A DNA stretch of 64,000 bases from Hippasteria phrygiana (taxonomy: Eukaryota; Echinodermata; Asteroidea; Valvatida; Goniasteridae): the NCBI GenBank assembly GCA_037893225.1, contig JAZGUH010000225.1, positions 1,302,001 to 1,366,000 of the forward strand, read 5' to 3'. The translations under genes were made by a program, and so were the position numbers. The notes under the pieces are model-generated. The model worked only from the letters and a program-made list of their open reading frames with translations. It did not search any database and had not been told where the DNA came from. Each line of letters begins with the position of its first letter. The first letter of the stretch is position 1. Below, piece by piece: positions 1-15,600 of the stretch.

Positions 1-476
1 CAAAACAAAAAAATCACTGATATGATGATTTTTTTGCCCTCTTTACAGCCCTGTGTGTGTTTTCCTAATACCCTTTTTTTGTAGAGTGGGTCACATGTGG
101 TAGTTTAGAAATTTTGCACTGCCCAACCCATCCAGCTCATGGGCTTCAAAACTAAAAGATTTAATGCAAAATGTTGCATTTCTTACCATTCTGAATATCG
201 TTAAAGTTTGCATTTTACACAAATGGAGATTTCCATAAAATAGGCAAGGGAACTTAGTTAAATAAAAGCAAGGCCATTATTTTAATGTACAAATTTATAT
301 GTACAAACTTTTTTAAAACTGTATGTATGCATGTGAAATTCCTGTGTAAAGTCAGCATTGGCTTCATTAGGGGCAAGTGAAGGAACGTGTAAAACGGACC
401 AAAACGCATCAGATGTTCCCAGCACCTTGTTCGGGCAGTCGGTACGAGTGAAAGTGAGACCAGGTCTTACTGATAC

Positions 477-641
477 CTGTAAGTCCTGCAGCCGGGAGCT
501 AACATCGGCCTTCTCCCCTCCTGCATTCTGGCAGCTCGACAGGGTCTCCCTGGCTGACCGAAGCCACTTGTAAAACTCCTCCACAGCCGTCTGGAAGTTC
601 TGCTGCTCAGTGACCGCTCGCTCCGCCTGGCGTAGCCGATC
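477..641 (-). CDS. E45: spectrin-repeat exon, 55 codons (module M8, last exon in window)
   Basis: Phase 0 at both ends: the acceptor AG reads from 642-643 and the donor GT from 475-476. It encodes EEFYKWLRSARETLSSC and then a GGEKADVSSRLQDLQ ending, the same frame of residues as E42 and E33. The downstream stretch 1-474 is AT-rich intron in which I see nothing. The upstream intron 642-1979 holds a possible short TTAA element (1015-1203) and a non-LTR retrotransposon scrap (1588-1893). Confidence 0.9.
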
Positions 642-3600
642 CTGAAACGCAGAGGAAGACAGATTAAACATCACAAGATACTGAAATTAATTCCAGAGAC
701 AAGTGGTGGGTGGCCGTGTTAATAGTCAGGCAATTATATATTGAAAAACTATATGGCACTTTACTGACTAACTAGGGTAAAACTTTGCATGAGCTTTTGT
801 AGCAACAACTACTTCACCAAAACTGTGTTGGTAGAGAGTTAAATAGGGATCGTGGCTTCTTGTCGCACTACAGCAGTGACTCATCTCCACCTTTTGTTCA
901 GACTATGTCAGAATGTACATGTATATAAACCTTGCCTGATGATGTTCTTCATTGCATCTGATGATGTAGTTGTTGCTACAAAGGCTCATGCAAAGTTTGA
1001 CCCTAGTATAGTCATTAACCCCTTCTGCTTGACTGTTATAATGGAGCGCCAGAATGCCATACAGGCTTGTGCAGCCAAGCGTAATGCACACAATAACTGA
1101 ACAATGAATTTAATATGCAGAAGAATGCGGGTATAGCTGTCAACCGGCCAGGTGGTCCATTTCAAGCCGCGGTTGTAGCCATCATCCATATTCAATTGGT
1201 TAAAGTGCTATATAACTTTTCTATATATACAGAGACAACTAAACAAAACACATGAAGAATTCAATGCCATAACAGATCTACCGGAGTTGACTTTGGCTTT
1301 TCTTGGTGATTAGTCCCTTAGTCCTTTTGATGCATCATAGCTCTGTGTATTAAAATGTTTGCATATATGTGCTTTTTATGACTGAATAAAATAATCATAG
1401 AAAGTCCTGTTATTCACATGTACAGCATTGAATGGCTTACCATAAGTGTGGATTCAACACATACACTCTACAAATAATCAGCATTTAAATCAGCTAGTGT
1501 AACATTAGCATAAATATTCTATAAAGTATCAATCATTGTACTTCCACTTCACTAAAATTTCTTCTTTCTGATTGGATACATAAAACACTTGAGGACCTCC
1601 GTGCAACCATTTCAAGTAGGCGTCATTCCCTCTTTGGCCACATCCGAGGGCTGCCGGATGACATGCCAGCCCACGCCGCCCTTAAGCTGAGTATCGACGT
1701 ACGAGGGGGACTCCTCCCTGACACTGCTTGGAGGAGACCCAGGGGCCGACCACGCAACACCTGGGTGCGCCAGCTGAAAGTCGACTACAAGACACAAGCA
1801 CAACAGCTCTGGCAGTCTGCATTCGATCGCTTGGTCTGGGCGGCGGCGGAAGCAGCGGCGGCGACAAAATATAGTTTAAACTCTACATTCTAATAGGACA
1901 TAATAGTTGGGACCTGTTTCCTGAAGATTTCACTGAAAAATATAATTCCTGCATTAAAGAAATTCACAAGAAAAGGTACCTTCAGATTCATGTGCAAGGT
2001 CTGGTATCCAGCAGTCAGTCTGGTTGTTTCACCACCAATGTGAATAGCAGCTGGGTTACTGGCTATCAGTTGCTGACCGAGTGATGTAACATGGGCCCTG
2101 ATTGGCTGCAATTCCTGGCTCTGGTCACACAGAGCCTATTAAAAACAATCATAAATCACTACATGTTAAGTATACTTTCAAGTTTTCATGATTCCAAGAA
2201 CAAGAGACGAGTTAAAATGTTTAAGCAATCTCCACCAGATACCAACACTGAAGTTTAAACTTACAATCACATTCAATAAGCCAGTTCGGTATCTCAAAGG
2301 TCAAAAGTTATTCGGGATAAAATTTGTCGTAATGTCACGCGAAAGCCCATTCCGACAACCTTTCGAATTCACACGCGAGCTAGGTCACGCGGGTCATTCG
2401 GCATAAAATGTCAATACCGAACTGGCTTATGGCAACATTATAAAGCAGTTATAACAAATTTGGGGAAATATAAAATAACTCTACCAAAGAATATATTTGA
2501 AGAAAAAAAATTGCTATAATTAATTCAGGAATTCAATCTGAGGAATAAAGACATTACCAATAAACTGAATAGGGGGAAGCGTTTTTAACATTTCTGTTCT
2601 ACAAATTATGAAAATGTGCAATAAACACAACCCATGCCAGAAGACGGAATCTGTATCGGGGATGATGTCAATGTGAAGGACATATCTGCCCTTCCCTACT
2701 TGGTATTAAGCACAGCCTGATTAGTACTTTCTCTCAGCCTGTGGTGATAAACAATCACAGGCTTGCTTGGACAGAACTCAAACAAATGACCACCTGTGTA
2801 CAATAAATACAAACACAGTCAATGAGAATGCCATCAAGGCTGAAAATGCTCTACAAAAAAAGACTGAATAGCTTAAATCAATTTTTAAAATGCAGTCTCA
2901 CAACAGACATTACTTCACAGTGACCTCACAGAAATTTGACATTGATGATGCCACGCACATGTCAATCGACCACGAAATGAAAACATCGCATCACCCCATG
3001 AGCTGAATCCAACGTGTCCGTCGCACAACGCACACGCGATACATTTTTAAACATTATGCATTGTGCAAGCATTCCGTACCATAACTAGACCATAGCAATA
3101 TATCGCCTCCGACGAAAACGATGCCAAAACTGGTGATTGAACATCTAATTTGAAAGCTAAATTTTGAACGCTAAAATTAATCTACCCAATGGATGATGAC
3201 AATTCAAGTTTGCAGTCACAATATAAATGTCACATTATTATAAAGACTTCTGACAAAATCACTATGTACCAAGCATGCATGGTGTAAAGGTACACAACTC
3301 CGGGAAAATCGTGTGAATTGACCAGCTCGGTGCGAGAGGTTCGTGGGTCAATGCACGGGGGTGGAGGGATGGAAACTCGCATGGCCGGCCAGATGCAAGC
3401 GGTCGCGACTTGGTCGTTTATGATTTCTTTTTTACCTTCCTGGAATAGAAAAGGCTTTATTATTTTTTTTAATTCTATCGACTGTCTACATTGCATGCAG
3501 TACCTGGGCTAATGTAACCGTTTACACGGTACATGTACATGTTCTCGAGTCCAAACCTGCTACAATGTAAGGCCGAAAAGCCTTATCAACAGGTAAATTT

Positions 3601-6600
3601 AATCATATCCGTGCCGCCCGTGTGCGCTAATTTTGTCATATCATTGCATGCATTCCTAGTGCTATCAATATGTGTGCGTAAGGTTTGCCGAACTTCCGAA
3701 CCAACAATTTTGGTTTGGTTTGGTTCGGTTCGGTTCGGTTCGGAAGGCCATGTTCGGCCATTTTTAGTTCGGTTCGGCGGTTCGGCTGCAGCACTACATA
3801 TACGTGTCAACCGTACGCAAGGGGTTAAGCCAGAGATTTTTCCGTCTGACCTTGATTTTGTCCAAGTGTGCCTGTTTGGCTTCCAGCTGTCCCTCTCCCG
3901 CATCGCTCTCCTTCTCCAGAGCACCCTCCGTCTCCCTCATCCAGTCCCTGAGATCCTTGGATCGCTCATCGTAGCCTCGCTGCAGCCCTACGCCGTCATC
4001 GAGCCTCCTGCGGCTACGCTCAGCCTGCTGGACCAGCGCCTTGAGCTTATCAGCCGCCATCTGAAGCTGCTGGTTGATGCGGTCACAGCCGGCGGGGGCC
4101 GTGTGGGGACAAACCATGCCCCCTTTTTCCATGGAGGACTGGAGTTGAGCCTCACCTTCAGGTAGGCTTGAGAGTAAAGCCTGAGAGGGGAGGGAAGAAA
4201 ATACAGATGAAGAGATTATTTTGGAGTCTATAACATCATCTCTTGTAAACTGCAGAACAAAGACACACGCAGAATAGAAAACAAGCTGAAGAGCTTATAC
4301 CGGTGTCTACAAACAGCTGCAATAAAAGATGACTAAAAACAAGTCCTATTATTTTATAACCTTCCTAAATTCAACTGTTTTCTGAAATAAATTACGTCCC
4401 CGGAACTTCCCTGATAATTGTTCTTTTGAAAAAGTTTATTCAAAAGCATTTAATTCAAAAAAAAGAAGAAATAAAAATCAAGTATTTAAGAACTCAATAA
4501 TGCCGTCTTTAACATTACCCTGAGGCATCCTCACCAGGAACCTTTGTGAATCTTCCAAAATCCACCAGTTTGCAGTAAATTGCACATTCTTTGAACTTTT
4601 CAAGGGACAATCAAGCTCTACGTAGCGTAATAGTTGTTGGACACTACTCTCCTGAACCCTGCAAAAACCTCAAAAACCTTGTGGTTTATTTAGAAGGATC
4701 TGGTAAGGTTAGGGTCCAAGTAACAAATTTATTTACATAATTTTCTCGAAACAAACTTCCAAAATAAATTAAGACATTGTAACGAAGGACAATATAAATT
4801 ACCTGGAGCTGCTGTATCTTGTCTTCATTCGCCTCTTTATCGGCAGCCAATCCCGAGCATCGGTCCAACTCTTGCTGTTTGGCCTTCAGCCAATCATTCA
4901 GTTCTTGCAGCCGATTGGCTAATTGTTGATGGTCACCCACCTGCTCTTCTCTCTGCTGTGAGACCACCTGTCATGAAATGACAATACTCGATATGTTTTA
5001 CATATACACGATTGAAGTGCACCGATAATGAAACATTGAGAAATCAGAGTCTGCCCTCGTCAGCAGAGGTTGCAGATTCGTCTTGCTCGGGAGTACCTGT
5101 AAATTTTTGTTTCTTGCAAGTTCTCAGCAAGCACTAAGCAGCGTGACCGCCCACACCAAAACCAGGCTGTTCCCTTATTTAAGGAATGGCATTAATTTCT
5201 TTTTAATGGTTCTGGATTCTGAGTTCAGAAAGTGCAACGAACAAAGTGATCTCCATTGAGGACTAATTTGGAGAATGTCCCTGATGTAAGCAGGAGAATA
5301 ATATGACATGAAAACTTGCCGCCTACCTTGAGCCGCTGGCATAAATCCTGATATTGGTCAGCTATTTCTTCAGCTTTGGTTCGAACGCTGGGATCGGAGA
5401 CACCATTTTCAGTGAGTGCTTGGGCTTGTGGGGTGAGAAGTTCAACGTCTTCTTGATGAGAACTCACATCGCTGTCAAGCGTCTGAAATTACAAACGAAC
5501 ACAACTAATCATTTCACTGTCATTTCAAGACAAAGGAGATGCAACTTCATCCACATGATATATTCATCAGGTTGACTCTAGTTTATAAAAGGAGTGCAGG
5601 GCGTTTCAAGAAAAGTCGCAAGTGGAATTCATGCTTTATTCAAGAAAGTCAATTTTGCTCTTGCTTTGTGCAAGGCTAATATTACTGTAGACAATCAAAA
5701 CTACACATATACCACGGGAAAACATTTAATTCAATGTCAAAAAATGTATGATCTACCCAGAAATCACTAAATTGTACAACGATTTGTAACATAATCAACT
5801 TTATGCTGGTAAGGTCAGGCCAAACATGTTATTTTTTACCCAACAAATTTGTTTGTTTTCCCCCGTAGAAGCTGACAATTATTTTTTACCAAAAGGTCAG
5901 GTGAACTGACCTAGTCTGACAGTATTATGCCAAAAAAACAAAATGAAAAACAAATTGGAAGAATTAGGAAAAAAAGTTGGGGTGAAGGTTTAACACTAAC
6001 ACCTCAACGCTCAACGCCCCCCCCCCCCCCCCCCCCCCCAGTTATGTGAGTTCGCGGTTTTTATTTTTCCATCCTCATTCAGGTATGCATTTCCCTCATC
6101 TGACCATTCTCCATTGAAATCAGTTAATTTTCTGCCCCCCACAGTCGCAAACCAAATCAGACATCCCAACCCCAGGGGGGGGGGGAATATTACCATCAGT
6201 TTCTCCAGCTGCGTCTTCTTCTCTTCCAGATACACACACGGCTTCTCAAGATTCACCAGTGATGTCTCCGCTGCCATCAGCCAATCAGACAGCCTCTTGC
6301 ATCCCACATTGTGATCCTCCCACCTCTCTAACACTCGTGCTAATTGGTCCCTCGCCTGGATGGTGTGGTCGGTCAGTGAGGTCAGGTCATGCTGCTGGCT
6401 GGAGAGTGACCGCTGGATGGTGCCTTGGCCAGGCGGTGCGGTCAGTGCTAGGACAAAATCCGCCTTGGATGTGACATCATCAAGTTTTTGCTGGCCAATC
6501 TCTTCATTTTGCTCTAAATTCTGGAGGGAAAAAAAAATTCAGAAAGTGTGAATCGTAGAGATTGAAATAAGATTTAACAATCAGAGGATTAGATAACTAT

Positions 6601-9600
6601 TTGACTTTACAAAATCCATTCATGAAAATTGATCACTCAAGCTGACACTTCCTGAATTTTCCACTAAACTTACATTAACAGGGACAGATGTTGCTAATGG
6701 TAATGAAGATACATTCTTGTTCAGTAACAGACTTTTTTTAATGGGGAATTAACCAATCAGGAAACTGGTACTTGTTAAATATGTCAAGTCTGAGCAGGAT
6801 CAAATCAAAGATGATTATGTGGTTAACATGGACTAGAGTGCTTAAAACTGGCAAACGGACAGTGTTAACACTCAAATACACTGAGATAGTTCAGCATTGA
6901 TTAGGAGATGCAGAATAAATTTGACGTTGCCCTAGAAAGTTTTACATGTATATGGTTGGAGTGGCATGTACTGTGAGGTATGATGCAAAACCTCACATTA
7001 ATGCAGGGTTGAACCTTGGGATATCCTTTTTTTTATTTCCTTCTTAATTGGACCATCAATCAGTGGTAATAATAACCATAAAGCTCACTGATCCTCCAAT
7101 AAAGGCACAACATAAAAAGTACCCAAACTTGGAATGCTCCCGTTTTGTTTGGAATGCTCCATGTTGGAACACGGTGCTCCAAATGTGATTCCCCCGGAAG
7201 CTATGAACCTAAACGGTTCTATGACCTATGCCAAATTGGTATACCAGACGTTACAGGTCTGTTTCCAATGCGTGTTCATAATTTGAACTGGGAGTGTTTC
7301 AAGTGCCAAGACAATCCTATCGCAACTATCATGGACAATGTATGACTTATCCAATTTAATCACTTAATTTCTCACTTTTTATGAAAACACAAAAAAGCTA
7401 ATTAAAATATGATGAATGAGTAAAATAAATAAATAAATATTCAACAGAAAAATCTTTCAAAAATTTTTTTTTTTTAAATAAACAAATAACAGAAGGAAGG
7501 GCCTTTTGTGTTTAGATCCAGCTAGGCAGTATATTTAAGAGGCTTCCATCGACAGTGGAGTTCCCCCAAATCAATTCAAAACATGCAACAGATCAACTGG
7601 AAGTTATTTTCCTTTTACATTTTTTACAGATTATTTTACAGAAATGGGGGGAAAAAAAGGGGAAAAAAGAAGGCACCCTTAAAAAACAGCTGGCGGGGAA
7701 GCTAAACATTTTTGTTAGAAGCATTACTTTGAGGTTGCGTAGCTGCTGCTTGAGTCTGTCCATCCTCGGTGGGACTTCCTTGTTTTCATCCAGGACTCTC
7801 TCTGCCTCGGCAAGCCAGGTCTGCAGGTCATCCGCACTCTGGTTGTAATGTCTGTGGTCATCCAATGCCTTGCCGGCACGTGCTGAAGATTCCTGGGAAT
7901 CAGCAAAGATGAAGGCATGGGTGTCAGTCATTTGGGGGGTTAATGATCATGCTGGTAATTTAGGATTTTCATCAAACAATCCACAAGGGAAACTGACTAG
8001 GTAAATTTGAATACATTTTCAAAGTGAACAAAGAAACTGGCAGGAGCGGGATTCGAACCTGCGACCTCCGGGTTACCGTACCGGCGCTCTACCAACTGAG
8101 CTATCTTGCCCTATGTTGGCGCTCTCCCAAATTGTCAGTATTAATTTAGGATTTTGTTAGATATATGACATATCTTTGCACACTTTAAATTCTTACAGAT
8201 ATTTGTTCATGTGACATCAAGGACTGCATAGTACAGTGATGCTAATGAAGTGATTATTTAAAACCAGTCCTGCGTGGCATGTGTTCCTATAAGTACTGCC
8301 TTAAGGGGTCCCACGCACAATGGGTAACAATAGGGACCCCCATGAGGTAGTCTTTAGAAATCTTGGGGCCCACAAGGAAGTTTGAGATTTCAATAGGAAC
8401 AAAGGAGAACAAAAGTAGGAAAGTAGGGTATTAAACAATCCTCTCTGGGTTTTTGTAAACACCCTAGTAACCTCAATCCTCTGAAATCATCCAGCATCAG
8501 ATTGGGCCTAATGACCTGGATCTTCCATTTTCCTCCAGAGGCAAAATCCTCCTATGCTTCAACTTTCAAAGACCCTCAATCCTCCAAATTCCTCCATTTG
8601 GCAAAATATTTGGGAAGGTTAGGGTTGAAGAAGATTGTCAAGAGTTGTATTTGAATGCCAGTACAGTTTGGAGGTTGCTGGTTTAATTGTCAATCATCAA
8701 TTTTCTTTGTTCACTCTAAAAAAAAAAATTGTTAAATATCTTGCTGACAAGTATGAACAACACACATAGGCAGTGTCCGAATTACTTGGCTACGGCTTGA
8801 AATTACACACGAGTCTATGGGAAGTGGCTGCAGCCACTACCATAGACATGTGTGAAACATCCAGCCATAGCCAAGTAATTCGAACACCGCTATATAATGC
8901 TGATACCAGATGATGGATTAAACCCGACAGAATTACCGAGACTTTCTATTGCTCTTTAGATACACTATTTGTTTTACCCACTTACATTGGCTGCATTTTT
9001 CAATGTGTGGTATCTAACGGAGATACTTTCAATGCTGGTGTCCAGTAACTCTTGGGCACTGTGCATCAGTTCAGTCAGCTCAGGCTCACCGTGTGTTATG
9101 TCCTCTACAAGTATCTGTAGAAATGATTGTATGGAAGGGAAAATTGTTCTATGTCAGGACACAAAACAGACAATCATACAAATACCTGAACCCTAAAATA
9201 AAGGAATCCTGAAGCAGTGTTTTTATTCTGCCTTTCAAGGACTTGTCTCAATAAACTGCCGTTTTGACGGCTACATATTTGACCCTCTGACATACAGCAC
9301 TTGAAACCATCCAAAAAATTATGACCTTACAGCATGAATAATATTTCACAAATTTCTTCACTTCTTCAAATTTCTTCAAAGCTAGCAATTCTCAATCGAT
9401 CCTGTTGAAACTAGCCATTGAATTTGAAGAGTTCTACAGGCAGTCAGCAGAGTAGTCAAAATATAAGAGTGTTGAAGATAAGGTTTGTTACGCGAAGAAA
9501 GAACTCTTTTTAATAGATACTATTAACAAAAAAAGAAAAAAAATTCTCCTTGAGATTAAATTCATTAAATAGTCACAAATCGGCAAAGGGCACTTAATCT

Positions 9601-12600
9601 TGACAATAAACTGTAGTTGGCCACTTAAGGTTTGAGGTCTTGTTCTCGGAGTTAAGTCAACTGGATTTTGAATTTCCAGTAATTTTTTTTCTCAAGCCAA
9701 AGTATACTAAGATTAACTGTACAAACCTTGCAATTGTTATAGGCGTCCTCCTTCCCAGGGAGATCTGTCTGCAGCACGGAAGATTCTTTCAGCTCGACCT
9801 CCTTCTCAGCCAACCACTTCTCAAACTCCTTCATCTTTCTGTCGTGCTCCCCTCTCTGCTGCAGGCTCGTGGCCAGCTTAGCCTCCGACACAGCCACCTT
9901 TGCCAGCACCTGCTCCCATCTGTCGCTGAGCTGAGAGGCCTGCTGATTGAGTTTGGCTTGCCCGGCAGCTGCAGTGGAGGCTAGGGTTTGGTGGGTGCAT
10001 TCTTGGACTTGACTCAGTCTTGAATGACCTTCTGGGCATTTTGCTTGCAGTTCCTGAAATAGGAATTTATATTAAAATATTTACATAGGCCTACAGTTTA
10101 CGAAATCAGACTATAAAGACAACTTTTCCCGATCAGATGTCTAAACAAGGAAATGAAACCAGCTGTTTGCCTTGTTTTTATTTCAACAAAATGAGCTCAA
10201 TATTAAAAATTAGAATAAGTTATTCATCACGGTGATCAACAATGACAGCAATACTTATCTGCTGTCTTACGATGTAGTCAATGATGTGGACCGCGACGTT
10301 TCGATTGCACACTGCTAGTCTTCAGTGCCTGATGAAGACTATCAGTGTGCAGTCGAAAGGTCGAGGTCCACATCATTGACTACATCGTGGGACAGTAGAG
10401 TATTGGTCTCACTTTGAATGAGCTCCATGCTCCCGTTTTGAATTTGAGATTATTCAGTTATTCAAGCTGGCCGGCTGCCCATTTGTCGGCCAGATGCAAA
10501 GTAAGGAACGTGGTACTGCAATTGATTCCGATTCACTAAATCCAACAACTGTAGTAACAATCTCATCTGATATAATAATAATAATAATTTAACATTTATA
10601 TTGCGCTATTTCCATTGTTACAAAATGATCAAAAGTGCATAACAAATAATCTTTAAAAAGAAATTTTTTTAAGTGAACTTAAAGTCAAAATACCTAATAA
10701 GCATAATGATAAAATATTCTCCTTGAAAAAAACCTACAAATTTAAGATTTAATATTACCTTAAGACACTGCATCTTTGCCTGTAGCTCCTGTACGTCGGA
10801 GGGAGTCACTATCGTCTGATTCAATCCCTCCTCTACAGCCACGATGATACCCGACATGTCATCTGCTGCCTCTTGCCAAGACTCATGAGAGTGGACCGCC
10901 TCTTCTTGCTGCTGATGAATATCCTGAAATCAGTACAGAAAAGACAGCATTACTTGTATGTGATAGATTCACTAGTATAAAACACTGACATTACCAGTCC
11001 AGTCTGGACCACCTAGTATAAAGATAGTAATGAAGTGCTTTTTCAAATAAACTAGTCACAAGTGTGTCACATGGTTTAAAGGTAGTATACAACATTTGCT
11101 TTTGCTGTAATTTTCAGAAATAAATGGATTTGGTGGCAAGTATTATATAGCGTGCTAGCAAATACTGTAACACTGACCTGTTTTAAGTTTTGTGTGCATA
11201 GATGCTGGGAAAACAGAGACAAAAAATTATGTTCTAGTAGTCTGGTTCCCTGACCCTACTTGAGACAAATCAGAGCATTTTATAGAGTCAGGGAATTATC
11301 AGGTCTAGAATTATCAGAACTAGACTATTTCCAATGATTGTCGGCTGTCAAATCGTTAGAAAACGAAAATTTCCACTTTTCTTGAAAACAACAACACCAT
11401 GATTTCACAGGATGCTTGAGACTGCTATTTACTTACAGTCTAGTAGAGTATTTTATAATAATTCAGTAGTTTTGTTTTTGGATGTTTGCAAGTGTTGCAT
11501 ACTACCTAATGTATGATTACTCCAAGGCGGCCCCCACATGTGGGATTGTTTACATCTAGCGCTATCTAGGGCTAATTTCACATAGCTGCTAAGCATAAAA
11601 AATAACTTATTGTGAAAAGTTTTCCTCTGTAAAAACAGGATTACCAACCAAATTTTCATGTTTTTTTTACAGGTTTTTCAGCTATTGTTTGCTTAGCATG
11701 AAAATCCCATGGCCTTTTGACTGGTAACCTGTTTTAACTAAGCAAGACTTTTTGGTGCTAAGCAAATTTTTGTGCTTAGCAGCTCTGTGAAATTGGCCCC
11801 AGCTGGTCACATGGGTCAAAAAGGTCTCCACCACATGCTTATTCTTTTTATTGAAAGTGACAAACTCTGCTCTGTGCGATCAACCGATGTTTGTGCAATA
11901 GACCGATCCAGTGAGCGTCGCCCGATGGTGTTCTGACCAATCACATTCGTCGTTTATGTCTGACATGCGTGCAAAAAAGTCTGACATGTGTTAATTGCCC
12001 ATGTGCGTAATGGGCGGGGCTTACTGGATCAGTGTATTGATCAATGCCTGCGATCGACCAATGCAAATGATCAGAAGATTTGTGATGTGCTATTACATGA
12101 TTACTACAGATCAACCAGTTGCATCCAACATACATACCTTCATTCTGTCTAGCAAGTTCTGGTAGCGTTTCTCTACATCAGCAACATGCCTCTCCACATG
12201 CTCAATTACATCCGGTCTGTTGGATGACGTGATCATCGCACTCTTCTTTCTCAACTCCTCCACCTCCTTCGCTTGTTTCTCAACGTTCTCCTTGAGAACC
12301 TATCAAAAGAGAAAAGCCTGTGATGGTAATGTGACGTAGATTGTGTAGGAATGGGTTGAAATGGCAAGTTTCAAAGCAGAACTAACATCCTCCAGAATTT
12401 CTCCCCCAAAAATCCTTAACCCCTTGACCTCGGGTTTTAGATGGGGGGCACCAGGTCAGGTTGTGCAGCCAAGCATAACGTACACAATACCCCAATAATG
12501 GATAGAAAGTGCAGAGATTGGCACATATATGTGTCAACCGGCCGGGTGGCAATTTTCAATCCGCACATATATATGTCAATCGGTGGCAAGGGGTTAAACA

Positions 12601-15600
12601 AACAAAAAATCTTTGCAGATGACTGGTGCAGGGTGACCGTTGCTTCTCATAGTACACGACACTACATTTTGAAGGTTGGCAGTAATCTCTTCAAATCTGT
12701 GCATCATTCTATTTGTGTTATTGAGATTGATTGTAATTCACTCAACATGCCAAGTCTGAGTTACCACCGATGTGCAATGAATAGGGCTTGCAAACTGACC
12801 TTAACCTCTTCAATCTGACACCAGCCATAGCCGCGGTTTGCAGGGGCGAGATAAGCCAACAATTTAAAATCCACGAAAAATCCATGAGGACCCCAGATCA
12901 ACATACATTTTGTATTTGCCTAAAGGCATCCCCTTAAAATATCAATTTTTATTGGTCTATATTCACTTCTACGGGGTAAAAACACCTTTAGGACAACACC
13001 ACAAGAATTCCAGATTACAAAAGAGATTCTTTAAAAATTCTGAAATCAAAAAAAAAAAACTGAAATCAGGAAAAATCCTGACAAATCTCACCCCTAGGTT
13101 TGAAAAAAAACCACCAGGCCGGTTGATGTCTCCAGGCACATTTCTGCACATACTCAATTCATTCATTTTTCAACTATATTGTTCTTGAATGGGAGTATAA
13201 TGAATAGATGGAGATTTTTCTTAAAAAGCTTTCAATCACATGAAATGGCTCCGAGTGTGATGAATATGACTACTCTTTTCAGTGTGGTGCCTATTGTTTG
13301 CATTTACGCTTGGCTGCACAGCTCCGATCCTGGCATACCAGCACCCCATCAATAACAGCCAGATGCTAGGGTTAAATTAGGGTGACTTTGCAGAAACATC
13401 GTACCTCCATAAACACCCTACAGGAGCTAAAACATGTGATGTTTCTTATAACTTCGATTCTTTTTATGACTCTACTGAGCAGGTGAACTTCAAAAATATG
13501 GTTTTGTGACCGCGGAGGCATTTCAGTTTACAACCAAAATAATGAAGATTGCCTAGATTAGTCAGTGCTTGCTACCAAGACACTCACATAAAAAGCAAAC
13601 TTGCATGCAGTACTTGCGGTTTGAACCACTGATGGGATTACAAATGTGATGGTTTTTCAACTCAAGGAGGAGAGTCTCAAATACACGTATTAACAACCCC
13701 TTGTGTCCAGCTGTTATTGATGGGATGCTGGTAGGCCAGGATCAGGGCTGTGCAGCCAAGCATAACTGCAAACAATAGGAACCAAACTGAATAGTGGCCC
13801 TATTCATCGTACTCGGATCCCCCCTTGTGTGAAGGAAAGCTTTGTTTGAAAAAGGTCCATCTATTCATTACACTCCCATCCAAGAAAAAATAGTTGAAAA
13901 ATGAATGGAGTGAGTATGCGCAAGAATGCGCCTGTAGTCAACTGGCCAGGTAGTCTTTTTCAAACTGCTGCTATGGCCATCGTCCGGATTCAAGAGTTTA
14001 AGGTTGAGGAGTGGTCTAGTACCTGCACTTCTTCAAAGTGGGTTTTCTTATCAGTCAGGTCCTCCCTGGGCTCAGCAACATCTCTCAGAGATGCCTCGAC
14101 ATCCGTGAACCACTGTCCCATCTCGTCCAGACCGCCCTCGAAATCGACCCACCGATCCAATCGTTCCCCCTGTACAGCTTTACACTGGTTGATGCTTGGG
14201 ACCAGCTGATCCCACTGGCTCTGCAGCGATTGGACAACGGTGAGTTGGGCAGAGTGCGTGTCTGGCGCCGTGTATGGATCCAGCGAGTGGAGGGTCTCCG
14301 TTGCCGAGTCCAGGCGTGATTGAATCTGGTCTTGATTGGCTAAGAGGTTCTAAAACCGGAAATAGCAAAGCAAAAAAGATATAAGGTATGGCTTTTATAA
14401 ATTACATGGTCAAATTCAATTTAATAAATTATCTACATATTTTTTTTCGTGGGTTTTTCGCCCATCCCATTAATCAGCAACAGCTGGAAAGATGAAAATG
14501 TAATTATATATACATTTATTTGTGTACATTTTGTTTGTATGTATGTAAATATTCATTTTTAATTAAAAATGTATGCAGGGCCTCAATGGAGACCAGTTTT
14601 AAACTGTTTGGACACACCCTGGGTAAAGAAAAGTTATCAATAAATAAAAAAATCTTGTGGGTAAAGATAAAATGCTATATATGGCTCTGAAACAATGATA
14701 AATGCATCAGAAAAAAAAGGGAACAAGTCTCTCAAAGTATCTCGTCCATACCTCTGCATCCTGGAGCTTGTCCTCGCACATCTTTCGGTCACCTGAGGGG
14801 TCTGAGCAGGTAGCAAAGGTCTCCTTAGCCTGCTGCAAAAACGTCTCTGCTTCTTCCACAGCCTGCAGGAATTCTTCATTCAGTCTAATGCCTTGGTTGC
14901 ATTGGGCTAGTGACTCCTGCTCACGACAGAATACAAAATGTATGAGATTAACATTACTTCTTTTTCATTGCGCAACTTTTTCCAACAAATCAATCTAGAT
15001 ATTTTCATGGTAAGTGTTTCACCAGCTTGTCCAACTTGGTTCCTCCAGTTAGGGTGTTTGAGCGGCAAAAGTTTGACAATCATTAATTGGCTACATCCGT
15101 ACTGACAGCATCTTGAAAATCTCAACAACAGTTGAAATTCACTGCAATGAACGGCCACTATACAAACAATCTTTGATGGTCCCAATCATTTTTTGTTATA
15201 GCGACGTTCTCCTGTATAAATGAGTTGATGGCCACAGTCAAATACACAAGCTACTTGCAATAAATGTCTAACACACTAATTTATACTTCGTCAAACAATC
15301 AACAAGGGAAACTGACTAGGAAAATTTGAATACATTTTCAAAGTGAACAAAGAAAACTGGCAGGAGCGGGATTCGAACCTGCGACCTCCGGAATACCGTA
15401 CCGGCGCTCTACCAACAGAGCTATCTTGCCCTATGTTGGCGGTCTCCCAAATAGTCAGTATCTTTGTTCGGATGGGCGCTCGTCAGAAGTCATAAACCCA
15501 GAATGCCGTATAACCAGGGATCACACCCAATTTTACGATACAACCTAGGAAGCGACATTGTGGGGATCAGTCAATGAGGATACGACTTTTTAACTTAGAA

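Noticed and set aside
3533..4165. 210-codon open frame on the plus strand
   Set aside because: Antisense shadow of exon E43 extended by a TTCGG simple repeat; the minus-strand spectrin reading with proper splice sites explains the region.
7145..7345. Small Cys-containing open frame resembling a zinc-binding peptide
   Set aside because: CxxC spacing is not a recognised finger, no splice or start context, and the region is intronic on the opposite strand.
8037..8112. tRNA gene with intact A and B boxes
   Set aside because: Same tRNA-like head occurs in several copies with SINE tails and target duplications, so it is a SINE and not a tRNA gene.
12868..13188. Minus-strand peptides with FLKNxFCNLEF motif shared between 12.9 and 33.6 kb
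   Set aside because: Similarity follows from the dispersed DNA repeat; frames are short and interrupted, with no start or splice support.
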